Assembly (NCBI RefSeq): GCF_014356525.2
Contig: NC_052507.1
Coordinates: 39,110,368 to 39,174,367, forward strand
From: Nilaparvata lugens
Taxonomy: Eukaryota > Arthropoda > Insecta > Hemiptera > Delphacidae
DNA: 64,000 nt
Reading direction: 5' to 3'
Under the pieces are notes generated by a model. The model worked only from the letters and a program-made list of their open reading frames with translations. It did not search any database and was not told where the DNA came from. Positions 31,271 through 42,516 of the stretch are shown piece after piece (positions within the stretch are counted from its first letter, which is position 1; every line of letters begins with the position of its first letter). The translations under genes were made by a program, and so were the position numbers.

Positions 31271-31818
31271 TGTTCTGGCCAGAGAACACGAATTGTAGCA
31301 CCAGAATGCCAGACTGTATTTCTGCCAATAGCAGGCTTGTGTTTGCGTTGGCGCAGACCGTCCTGCTTGCTTTGGCCTTGTCGATGATTTTGTGAGTCAT
31401 CCTTGTCTTGTCTGTCTTGTCTCGTCGCCCCATTGTTGTGCAAGACCGAATTTGTGTTTGTCATGTAATTTCGATCGGAAATTTCTTGTAAATTGTTTGA
31501 GTGTAGTGTGTGTGAATTATTAATATAACAGCGTAAATAGTATTGAATTGAATTAATTTGGATCGGATTTGAATTTATAAAGAATCCAGTTTGAGCTTTG
31601 TTCGAAACACAGTGTATAGCCTGCAAGTTGAACGCGAAAAGGCAGCCCGGAAGCGAAAACCTGTCTTTTCCCCGATTTCATCCCACCCTGAACCTGACCA
31701 AAACACCTAATAAAGGCTTCGAAGGGCAAGTAGTCAAGATTGGAATAAATTTGGTGAGTTTTTGCTCTTTTTTATTGTTCATTAATGCAGAGTTCAACTG
31801 TACAAATAACCTAGCTCA
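31271..31818 (+). repeat. BEL/Pao element 2, 5' LTR
   Basis: Starts TGTTCTGGCCAGAGAAC and ends CTAGCTCA. It includes a polyadenylation-type AATAAA at 31709-31714 and a C/T-rich GTCTTGTCTGTCTTGTCTCG block. Matches 40026-40573 over the full 548 bp. Confidence 0.9.
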
Positions 31819-31849
31819 AATTGAAGATTAAATTTTGCCCCTTGTTTGT

Positions 31850-33274
31850 ATTTGATTATTTAAATAGTAAATTACAGTCCTCTGGTAGCTCTAGCCTGAG
31901 CTTTGTTCAGAATACTTTATGTTCCTGCCGAGCCCCGATGAATTTAAATTTGTAATTTGTTGATTAATTCACACACATTGGATTTAAGCAGTTTCGTATT
32001 TGTCCAATGTTGGCATGTTGAGAATGGTCTGATCCATGCTCAACTTAAGTTTGTTGTAGCCTTGTTCTAAGAGCAAGGTTTCTTGTCAATTTGTATTTGT
32101 CTGAAATTAAATTTATTTCAGTTAAAATTGTGATTTCCTAAAACTAGGCTCATTGTGCTTTTTTCAGGAATTTGTTTGTTTGTTGGAATTTGTATTGTCC
32201 ATTCTGTATACATGTTAGTGAAGGTTAATCACCAGCATGATTTTGTTTGTTCAATTCAACAAGTTATTGTTTGTTTGTGAGTTGTTGGAAGAACATTATC
32301 TAATCATATAGTTTCGTTCTCAGCAATAACTTATCTTGTGAATTGATAATCAAAGTTCAACTTTGATTACTTACTAGTCATGATTCTTCCTTTCATCTAG
32401 TTTTTTGAACTCATTCTTGTTTTGTTGTCTGTTGTTTGTATTGTCAGGGCTGAATTGTTTTGTGTATGAGTTCAAGATGGAGGAAAAATTACAGAAACAA
32501 ATCAGGGTGCATCGGGCTAAACTGGAACAATTGTATGCCAGATTGCAAAGAATTTATGACCTGTCTAAAAATGTCTCTGATCCAAAAGTTGCTGAGCAAT
32601 TTTCAATCTTGTATCCTTGGAATGGTGTCTCAGACCATTTCGGATTATGAAAAGACAGAATTAGTGGTTAATGAGTTGGAACTTGAGTTGAATAAAGATC
32701 ATGTTGTAGCATTCAACAACTCACATCTAGATCTGTTTCAGTATATTGAAGAGCAGCTAACACTCTCAAACAGAAAGAGGCGACTGTCGCTATTGCTCAA
32801 TCTTCGGCAGCTACAGCAGCTAGTTCACAGCCGGTCGTGTCCAAGTCGGTACTGCCTAAAATCGACCTTCCGAAATTTGATGGGAACCAGACTCAATGGT
32901 CGGTGTTTTATGAACTATTTAAGTCATTGGTACATGACAACAAGAATTTGAACGATCAGCAGAAGGTCCAATATCTTGTAAGTAGACTTACTGGACAAGC
33001 AGCAAATATTTGTCATCATTTGCCACCTTTGGCTAACAATTATCAAATAATTTGGCAGGCATTATTGACCCGCTATAACGATCCACGGGGGCAAGACAAT
33101 GCCTATTTCAAACAAATTTTTGAATTTCGTCCAATAAAATCAGAATCAAAGGCAAGTTGTATTGCGATTTTGGATGGGTTTTGCAGTTCAATCAATGCAT
33201 TGAAGAGATTGCAACTCACTGATTTGTCAGACTCGATATTCCTCTATCATGGCTTGAGATTGCTGGATCCAAGT
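31850..33274 (+). repeat. BEL leader and gag duplication, copy A
   Basis: 1,425 bases match 35025-36450 (1,426 bases) almost perfectly; differences include GTTTTTTG/GTGTTTTG and one missing base near 32745. Copy A ends at GGATCCAAGT, where it joins the inverted LTR fragment. Confidence 0.9.
32477..33274 (+). pseudogene. Truncated BEL/Pao gag, copy A
   Basis: Gag starts at the ATG giving MEEKLQKQIRVHRAKLEQLY. The frame is lost before 32650 at the same place as in copy B, and a second, copy-specific one-base loss near 32745 shifts it again. The remaining part (to 33274) resumes the DUF1759-type capsid region (LPKFDGNQTQWSVFYELFK) and then breaks off at the junction with the inverted LTR fragment. 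The downstream knuckles are absent. It is a duplicated stub with no expected function. Confidence 0.8.
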
Positions 33275-35024
33275 GGTAGTACAAGAAGTTGGTTTGGGGA
33301 CACACATGAACCGCTGTAAATAAATGTATTACAGCATTAATTTCTAACTCTTCCTACAATTCATCAAAAGCTAAAACAGGAGTTATCTATTGATTACAAT
33401 TAATTAAATTCTTTCATTCTTTGAATCCTCATTTTATATAGATTTTTATCTTTAAACTACTGATTCTTTTTATCAGAATTAATGGATCTTTCTTCACAAA
33501 TAATTCAAATTGAAATGATGCTAACTTATATGATATTTTTCGTTTGGTTTGCGAAATCAAATATAATTTTTCATATAGTAGCTCGGCTAGTATTGTTGGA
33601 AACTTGTGCGCCAGCCAACATTTATTTTATTTATTATTTATGAACTATAGGACGCAATCCAAGTGTAAATAACGGGCATTCGCCCAAAACTGCTCAGAAC
33701 CTTAATTAAAAATGAACATTCCAGAGTTTATGATTTGATTTACCTACAAATACAAGTCCAAAAACTAGTATCAACTGAAATTATGAATTTATCACCTAAT
33801 AAAACAAGACACTTTATAACACAATAAAAGAAAAAAATATTGAAAATTTCACTTTAAGGAAAGATAATGTTTGCCTTATAAGATTCACCTTTAATTAAAT
33901 AAAATTAGTAGACACATAGAAAATAATTTAAATTGTATTAAAATTTGAACATTCATTAATATTAATTTCCTGGAGAAGAAAAACTTTCTTCTTCATCTAT
34001 TAAGATTTCTATCATAAAAAATTACTAAATCATTCAAAAGCCTTAATGACATAAGAAAACAGAGTCTGAAAAATATAAATTAAAAAATGTCATAAACTCA
34101 ATATGAACAATTCTTAAAAGTTTCATTTCAATTTAAAGGCTATCTTCCTGACTTTCAGCAATACTCTACGATAATATATCTCCAGGAACAATAACTCAAT
34201 GTAACGTAACTGAAAACTTTCTATACTTCTGTAGAAAAAAATTATAAGTATCTTCCATCACTAATGAAATCAAAAGGATTATTCTCATCAATATTATTAA
34301 CTTGAAAAATAACAGCTTTGTTGATAAAATCTTTTGATTGAAGTTTCACTTAATTAATTTCCCTAAATTATATTTTAACCTTATTTTACGTACCTTAGCG
34401 GTTATTTGAAGAAACAATTATTCGTACATGATGAAGAAACACAATTAAACTTTTCAGGACATGGCACTACTAGGAAATTTAAACTTTAATAAAAATAAAA
34501 CTAACTAATGATATAAACTTGTAAACTTGCCCAAAAAGGGCGAAACATAGTGACTACATCTTTACTCTCGTAGTGCTCCTAGCAAAGTGTCCTCCGGAAC
34601 GTAATCTGGTCTCTCGACTGGGGAATCCCCACTACTGTATTTAGAAACAGGTCTCCTATTGGGTGAATGGAATCAATTTGACCAATCGTCGCGTGGCTTC
34701 TACAGCCTTTGGACCAAATAGTAACTGCAAAATCGGTAGTTTGTTATAATTTCAATGCTTGCTGTTTTCCAACTTATCGCATTTTATGTCGCGACAAGAA
34801 GGCTAAGTTTTAGAGATAATTCCATAATCTACATTCCTCGACGACTCGGAGCCACAATTTTTAAATATCTATCATGGGAAACTCGAAGTCATGGCCGTTC
34901 ATAATAGAGAGAGAAAATAATTTATTTTGCTAACTCACTTACAATAATGGCTCTAGTCTATTGCGTATTAAATTTACTATTATAACTTGGGAAAAGTCCT
35001 GAATTAAAGAGAGTGCCCGGCACA
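33275..35024 (-). repeat. Inverted, truncated LTR of the LARD-like family
   Basis: Reverse complement of the LTR at 40578-42516 from its first base (CCCGGCACA end at 35024) to about LTR position 1,285 (junction at 33275, CTACAAGAAGTTGG-type end). Outer parts match well. The middle (about 33510-34450) is diverged and longer, so this is an older or different subfamily member. The remaining third of the LTR is missing. It separates the two BEL duplicates. Confidence 0.85.
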
Positions 35025-36450
35025 ATTTGATTATTTAAATAGTAAATTACAGTCCTCTGGTAGCTCTAGCCTGAGCTTTGTTCAGAATACTTTATGTTCC
35101 TGCCGAGCCCCGATGAATTTAAATTTGTAATTTGTTGATTAATTCACACACATTGGATTTAAGCAGTTTCGTATTTGTCCAATGTTGGCATGTTGAGAAT
35201 GGTCTGATCCATGCTCAACTTAAGTTTGTTGTAGCCTTGTTCTAAGAGCAAGGTTTCTTGTCAATTTGTATTTGTCTGAAATTAAATTTATTTCAGTTAA
35301 AATTGTTATTTCCTAAAACTAGGCTCATTGTGCTTTTTTCAGGAATTTGTTTGTTTGTTGGAATTTGTATTGTCCATTCTGTATACATGTTAGTGAAGGT
35401 TAATCACCAGCATGATTTTGTTTGTTCAATTCAACAAGTTATTGTTTGTTTGTGAGTTGTTGGAAGAACATTATCTAATCATTTCGTTTCGTTCTCAGCA
35501 ATAACTTATCTTGTGAATTGATAATCAAAGTTCAACTTTGATTACTTACTAGTCATGATTCTTCCTTTCATCTAGTGTTTTGAACTCATTCTTGTTTTGT
35601 TGTCTGTTGTTTGTATTGTCAGGGCTGAATTGTTTTGTGTATGAGTTCAAGATGGAGGAAAAATTACAGAAACAAATCAGGGTGCATCGGGCTAAACTGG
35701 AACAATTGTATGCCAGATTGCAAAGAATTTATGACCTGTCTAAAAATGTCTCTGATCCAAAAGTTGCTGAGCAATTTTCAATCTTGTATCCTTGGAATGG
35801 TGTCTCAGACCATTTCGGATTATGAAAAGACAGAATTAGTGGTTAATGAGTTGGAACTTGAGTTGAATAAAGATCATGTTGTAGCATTCAACAACTCACA
35901 TCTAGATCTGTTTCAGTATATTGAAGTAGCGGCTAACACTCTCAAACAGAAAGAGGCCACTGTCGCTATTGCTCAATCTTCGGCAGCTACAGCAGCTAGT
36001 TCACAGCCGGTCGTGTCCAAGTCGGTACTGCCTAAAATCGACCTTCCGAAATTTGATGGGAACCAGACTCAATGGTCGGTGTTTTATGAACTATTTAAGT
36101 CATTGGTACATGACAACAAGAATTTGAACGATCAGCAGAAGGTCCAATATCTTGTAAGTAGACTTACTGGACAAGCAGCAAATATTTGTCATCATTTGCC
36201 ACCTTTGGCTAACAATTATCAAATAATTTGGCAGGCATTATTGACCCGCTATAACGATCCACGGGGGCAAGACAATGCCTATTTCAAACAAATTTTTGAA
36301 TTTCGTCCAATAAAATCAGAATCAAAGGCAAGTTGTATTGCGATTTTGGATGGGTTTTGCAGTTCAATCAATGCATTGAAGAGATTGCAACTCACTGATT
36401 TGTCAGACTCGATATTCCTCTATCATGGCTTGAGATTGCTGGATCCAAGT
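35025..36450 (+). repeat. BEL leader and gag duplication, copy B
   Basis: Matches 31850-33274. It starts at ATTTGATTATTTAAATAG right after the inverted LTR and runs without interruption into the rest of gag-pol. It lacks the LTR and the first 31 bases of the leader. Confidence 0.9.
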
Positions 36451-39400
36451 TCTCGTAGAAATTTTGAATCGGCCGTCCGTGACAAGGCTATGCCAACTTA
36501 TACCAATTATGTCAAATTCATTGAAAAGCAAATTAAGACTCTTCCTTCTGATGAGAAACAGACTGAATCGTTTAATATGAAGCACAAAAAGGATAATAAA
36601 TCAAAGGTGTTTGTGGTTCAATCTAATGATTTATCTAACGATGCATCTAGTAAAAATCCCAATTGTCTGAAGTGCTCAAAACCGGGTCATCGGTTAGTAG
36701 ATTGTGCAAGTTTCTTGAAAATGACTCCTTGGGATCGTTATTGTTTGATTAAAGGAAAGTTTTGTTGTTTTCGTTGTCTTGATGTGGATAATTTGAGTAG
36801 AAATTGTCGTAGTGAAACTCAGTGTGCTCAATGTCAAGAATCTCATCATTCTTTATTGCACTTTTCCAGATCAAGTTCCAATGAAGGTGTTGCGTCCTTG
36901 TCGAACTCCAAGGCAGGTGGCACATCACCTATTAGTTGTTGTTCTACATCCAACGATGTAGAAAATTCTACCGTTTTGTTGTCGACCATCACTGCACATG
37001 TTCGAGATTGTAATGATCAGCTTTGTGATGTTCGTTTCTTGGTTGACACCGGGAGTCAGTGTCATTTTGTTACAGCCAAATTGTGTCGGCGTTTGAGACT
37101 ACCATTCCAGCCCATGAAAACCGTTGTTCGTGGATTCGGTGGTGGTACTAGTGAAGTTCGAGGTTGTACTTGTGTGTCAATTCAGTCAAAGTTGGATCCT
37201 ACCGTCAAGTTTTCGATGGATGCCACAGTGGTAGATAAAATCATCAACAAGTTGCCTTCTTGTGAAATCGACAGATCCAAACTTCATCATCTTGAAAATC
37301 TCACACTGGCTGATGACAAATTCTACCTTCCTAGTAGAATAGATGGCATCATTGGTGCGGAGTTAGTTCCTCATTTGCTACGTGGGAGTCCTAGTACAGG
37401 TGAATCGCACGAATTGATGACTGTTAATAGTGTCTTTGGTCACATTCTGATGGGAAGAGCGCCGATTCTCACTTCAACAACAAATGTGTCGAATTGTTTT
37501 ACAGCCGTCTGTAGTCCATTCGTTAGTAGTCCATCGATGGATAGTTTTGTGGAACGTTTTTGGGAGTTGGAATCGTGCCCTGCACCAAGCTGTCAACTGA
37601 AACCGGAAGAGTTGGAGTGTGAGGTAAATTTTCGGAAGTCTGTACATCGTATGAATTCTGGTCGTTTTGTTGTTGCCTTGTCATTTGCGGAGCCGCCCAG
37701 CAGCTTGGGAGATTCGTATGCTGTCGCCGAACGCAGACTGCTGACTTTGGAGAGACGACTAGAGCTTGACAGCAATACTCATATTTCATATCATGAAATA
37801 TTGATCAATTACCTACGTCAGGGTCACATGTCGTTTGTAGCAGATCAGACAGACCGAGGTGGTTACTACATACCGCATCACGCCATTGTGAAAGCAAGCA
37901 GCACTACCACGCCCATCCGAATTGTATTTGATGCTGGTTCCAGAACATCATCTGGTTTGTCATTGAACCAGGTTCTTCATGCTGGTCCCAAATTGCAGAC
38001 TGACATTTTTGTTTTGTTAGTTAATTTTCGTTTGTTCCCAATCGCACTAACTGCTGACATTAAACAAATGTATCGACAGATATTAGTGGAGGATTCCTGC
38101 CGTCGTTATCAGCGTGTATTGTGGAGATTTTCGCCGGAGGATCCAATCGAAATTTATCAGCTAAATTGTGTTGTTTTTGGTGTTTCAAGCTCTCCATATT
38201 TGGCGCTTCGCACCGTCCACCAGCTTGTAGAGGAGGATGGAAATCGTTTTCCGGCAGCCAAGGCGAGAATACCAAGAGACTTGTTCATGGACGACTTAGT
38301 CACATCTGTCGCCACAGAGTGAGAGGCCGCGGAGCTGTATCGTCAGTCCAAGCAGCTGTTTGAGGGAGGAGGTCTCTCGCTCACAAAGTGGACTTCAAAT
38401 TCACCATCAATGTTGGAGAAATTCTCGGAGGAAGAGAAATCGTTTTTGTACAAGGATTTCGAAGCAGACAACTCCTTGGCTATCTTGGGATTGAATTGGC
38501 AACCTAGTACTGATCTGTTTCAGTTTTCAGTCAAGAGTGGTGAGGTCGTCGCTACTAAGCGTTCTATTCTGTCAGTGATGGCTCGTATCTATGATCCACT
38601 TGGTCTCTTGTCACCGTTTACATTATTTCTAAAGTGTCTTGTCCAGAAACTGTGGAAATTAGGAGTGGATTGGGACAAGAAGCCGCCTGAGTCTATCTGC
38701 AGTCTTTAGGAGAATTGTCAAATAGAGTTGCCTCTATTGTTGAAATTTGCTGTTCCACGTCATGTTGGTTTGTTTCAGGATTCTCACATCAGTTTGATTG
38801 GTTTTTGTGACGCATCATTGTCTGGTTATGGTGCAGTTATCTATGTGAAGTCACAGAATGAGAGCGAGGAGCCAAGAGTTGTATTATTGTGTTCAAAGTC
38901 CAAGGTAGCACCATCTAAAGTTGTTTCAATACCTCGTTTGGAGTTGTGTGCGGCACTCTTGTTGGCAGAACTCATGAATTCAGTAGTCACTATTATTAGT
39001 GAACGTTGTCATGTGTCTCGTATTGTCGCACTCTCTTATTCTACAGTCACCTTGTGTTGGATTAATGCTCCATCCGCGAAATGGCAAACTTTTGTTGGTA
39101 ATCGCGTCGCAAATATACAGGATTTTTGTATACAGGAGTGGATGCATGTTGCCGGAATTGGAAATCCCGCTGACTGTTTGTCTAGAGGTTTATCACCAGT
39201 TGAGCTTGTGAACTTTCCGTTGTGGCTCTCAGGTCCATCATGGATAGCAGAGGACGAATGCGATTGGCCTGTCCGAACTCAAATGGGAGAGATCGTGGAT
39301 CCACCAGAGGCGAAAAATCCGTCAGTGTTGACAGTCACAAAATCTCCTGATTGTAATAGCAATGCAATATATTCATTGATTAGTCGTTGTTCGGATTATG

Positions 39401-39666
39401 GTCATCTTTTGAGAATTGTAATTCTTGTTCTCAAATTTTTACGAATCTTACCCCAATCAGAAGAATCAGATTTTGATGTTGCTGAGAGGTATCCATGTAA
39501 AGTGGTACAGAAGATACATTTTTCATCTGAATTTGTGCAATTAGAGAAGGGAGAAGATTGTTCTATGCGCCTATGTCGCCTGTCTCCATTCATTGATAAA
39601 GGTGTGATTCGCGTCAGAGTTGTTTGTCTCATGCTGGACTTGAATTTGAGACTTGTCATCAGATGA
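35652..39666 (+). pseudogene. BEL/Pao gag-pol polyprotein, element 2, broken
   Basis: Gag begins at 35652 (MEEKLQKQIR) but shifts frame before 35825 into the long frame that continues to 39666. In that frame come the DUF1759-type region (LPKFDGNQTQWSVF), a zinc knuckle CLKCSKPGHRLVDC near residues 344-357 of the long frame and further C/H pairs, a protease LVDTGSQCHFVT (D near 471), and reverse transcriptase blocks PIRIVFDAGSR, TADIKQMYRQI and FMDD (884-887). An in-frame TGA at 38320-38322 follows closely, and a TAG at 38707-38709. The same frame continues with [12 protein letters not shown], then RNase H (LIGFCDASLSGYGAV, IPRLELCAALLLAELM), and stops at 39666 just before integrase. The stops are recent nonsense changes in an otherwise well kept frame. 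Confidence 0.88.
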
Positions 39667-40012
39667 TCTTACCAAAATCAGACGCTTTCGTATCAATATA
39701 ATTGATTATCATCACAAGAAAATTGTCATGCTGGACCTTCGTTATTGTTGTCCTTGATCAGACAGAAATTCTGGATACTGTCTGCTCGCTCTATTATTCG
39801 TATTTGTGTCTTTAAATGTAATTGTTTTTTCTGTATTCGACCTAGTAACAAAATTATATCCACTCCCAACTCAATAGTTGTTGTGATTGTTGCTTTTTTT
39901 TCTTTTGTGTTGTTTTTTTTTGGTGTTGGTGTTTTGTTTTTTTTTGGCATGTCTGGATTTTCCCTTTCCTTGGTTTTTGCAGTTTTGTAACTTGGCTGAA
40001 AAATAGTTTTTC
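39667..40012 (+). pseudogene. Integrase zinc-domain stub and T-rich tail
   Basis: Bases 39667-39855 still encode, in a shifted frame, the zinc-binding start of integrase (IDYHHKK with the HxxxH pair, then IRQKFWI and a C..C pair). The DDE core and C-terminus are gone. Instead about 150 bases of T-rich sequence (TTTTTTTCTTTTGTGTTG-type) lead to the polypurine tract. The element therefore cannot integrate by itself. Confidence 0.7.
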
Positions 40013-40025
40013 AGAGGCGGGGGTA
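40013..40025 (+). other. Polypurine tract before the 3' LTR
   Basis: AGAGGCGGGGGTA lies immediately upstream of the TGTTCTGG start of the LTR. Position and purine content fit the plus-strand primer of a retroelement. Confidence 0.6.
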
Positions 40026-40573
40026 TGTTCTGGCCAGAGAACTTGAATTGTAGCGCCAGAATGCCAGACTGTATTTCTGCCAATAGCAGGCTTGTGTTTG
40101 CGTCGGCGCAGACCGTCCTGCTTGCTTTGGCCTTGTCAATGATTTTGTGAGTCGTCCTTGTCTTGTCTGTCTTGTCTCGTCGCCCCGTTGCTGTGCAAGA
40201 CCGAATTTGTGTTTGTCATGTAATTTCGATCGGAAATTACTTGTAAATTGTTTGAGTGTAGTGTGTGTGAATTATTAATATAACAGCGTAAATAGTATTG
40301 AATTGAATTAATTTGGATCAGATTTGAATTTATAAAGAATCCAGTTTGAGCTTTGTTCGAAACACAGTGTATAGCCTGCAAGTTGAACGCGAAAAGGCAG
40401 CCCGGAAGCGAAAACCTGTATTTTCCCCGATTTCATCCCACCCTGAACCTGACCAAAACACCTAATAAAGGCTTCGAAGGACAAGTAGTCAAGATTGGAA
40501 TAAATTTGGTGAGTTTTTGCTCTTTTTTATTGTTCATTAATGCAGAGTTTAACTGTACAAATAACCTGGCTCA
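40026..40573 (+). repeat. BEL/Pao element 2, 3' LTR
   Basis: 548 bp, starting TGTTCTGGCC and ending CTGGCTCA, with AATAAA near 40464. It is followed by AATT, which is the first four bases of the BEL leader and also the target site of the next insertion. Confidence 0.9.
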
Positions 40574-40577
40574 AATT

Positions 40578-42516
40578 TGTGCCGGGCACTCTATTTAATT
40601 CAGGCCTTTTCCCAAGTTATAATAGTAAATTTAATATGCAATAGACTAGAGCCATTATTGTGAGTTAGCGAAATAAATTATTTTCTCTCTCTCTATTATG
40701 AACGACCATGACTTCGAGTTTCCCATGATAGATATTTAAAAATTGTGGCTCCGAGTCGTCGAGGAATGTAGATTATGGAATTATCTCTAAAACTTAGCCT
40801 TCCTGTTGCGACATAGAGTGTGATAAGTTGGAAAACAGCAAGCATTGAAATTATAACAAACTACCATTTTGCAGTTACTATTTGGTCCAAAGGCTCTAGA
40901 AGCAACGCGACGATTGGTCAAATTGATTCCCTTCGCCCAATAGGAGACCTGTTTCTAAATACAGTAGTGGGGGGATTCCCCAGCCGAGAGACCAGATTAT
41001 GTTTCGGAGGACACTTTGCTAGGAGCACTATGAGAGTAAAGATGTAGTCATTATGTTTCGCCCTTTTTGGGCAAGTTTATAAGTTTATATCATTAGTTAA
41101 TGTAGGAGCTAGTTTTATTTTTATTAAAGTTTAAATTTTCTAGTAGTGCCATGTCCTGAAAAGTTTAATTGTGTTTCTTCATCATGTACGAATAATTGTT
41201 TCTTCAAATAACCGCTAAGGTACGTAAAATAAGGTTAAAATATAATTTAGGGAATTTAATTGATTGAAACTTCCATAAGAGTAATGTATTAACAAAGCCT
41301 GTTATTTTTCAAGTTAATAATATTGATTGAGAATAATCCTTTTGATTTTATTAGTGATGGAAGATAATTATAATTTTTTTTCTGAAGAAGTACGTACAGT
41401 AAGTAGAGAAGAAAGTTTTCACTTATGTTACATTTGAGTTATTGTTGCTGAAGATATATTATTGTAGAGTCAGGAAGATAGCCTTTAAATTGGAATGAAA
41501 TTTTTAAGATTATGTTCATATTGAGTTTAAGACTCAATTCTATATTTTTCTGACTGTGTTTTCTCATGGCGTTAAGGCTTTTAACTGAACGCTAATTTAT
41601 TAAGTTATAACAGAACTTTTGAATTATTTGTGAAGAAAGATCCATTAATTCTGATACAAAGAATCAGTAGTTTAAAGATAAAAATCTATATAAAATGAGG
41701 ATTCAAATAGAATGAGAGAATTTAATTAATTGTAATCAATAGATAACTCCTGTTTTAGCTTTTGATGAATTGTAGGAAGAGTTAGAAATTAATGCTGTAA
41801 TACATTTATTTACAGCGGTTCATGTGTGTCCCCAAACCAACTTCTTGTACTACCACCCCTTTGGTTCCGCAACTTTATGTAACACCGCTTCAAGACACCC
41901 GTTCAGACGACAGGTCTAGGGACGTAAGAGGACGTCGCCGTCAAGCCAAATTCAACCGGTAAAAGCTCACCGCCAAAAACAAGGTACTGTAACCCCGACG
42001 ATAAAGCAACGTACAGACCAACGAAAGTGCAGTGTAGTGAAACAAAGGTTCATTCGAGAATGTCAATCAAAAGTGGGGATTCAAAATTATTATGAAATGG
42101 GTTATATGGGTTACTATCGACGAAACTTGGGTTCAACGGGCTTTTCTTTCTTGAGTAATTTTATGTTGAAGTTAATTATTTGTTATTTGATGACTGATAT
42201 TGTTTGGTTTTGTGACGTATTGCTATCTAAACGGGGATAGTAATGCGCCCCCGAATCAGATGAAGAATGTCAACAAAGTAACATGAAATTGTTGTTTCTG
42301 TTGTTCGATTTTAGTTGCCAATGTTTATTGAAGCTGTTTGTATTTTTCAATTATTTCAAATTGTAGTGTTTTTCTATAGTATAAACCTATTAAATCAGGC
42401 ATGGCAAGATTAATTGAAGTTTTCTTGACTCTAGCCCGTTCACCTGCATGAATTAGGTATAGACTCAGGTATTTTCTAGATGTGTCGGCCTATTTCTAAA
42501 TTCTAAATTTTATTCA
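40578..42516 (+). repeat. LARD-like element, 5' LTR (lacks its last 40 bases)
   Basis: 1,939 bp, matching 46624-48565. It contains a GCCC-TTTTT-GGGC hairpin at 41060-41072. Beyond TTTTATTCA at 42516 it differs from the other copy, which continues 40 bases to GCAGGCACA, so the terminal part and any primer binding site appear deleted here. A 67-codon frame at 42037-42240 is identical in both LTRs but has no recognisable domain. Confidence 0.85.

Larger units (their letters stand above)
31271..40573 (+). mobile_element. Second BEL/Pao retrotransposon, defective and rearranged
   Basis: Two 548-bp LTRs (31271-31818, 40026-40573) with TG...CA ends bracket a plus-strand BEL/Pao coding region. About 14 differences (2.6%) separate the LTRs. 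The internal part carries an extra 1.43-kb copy of leader plus gag, an inverted fragment of a foreign LTR (33275-35024), a shared gag frameshift, two in-frame stop codons in pol and loss of the integrase core. The two LTRs do not share a target duplication; the right one is followed by a second piece of BEL leader (interrupted by another element, resuming at 48606), so this is part of a tandem array. Confidence 0.88.
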
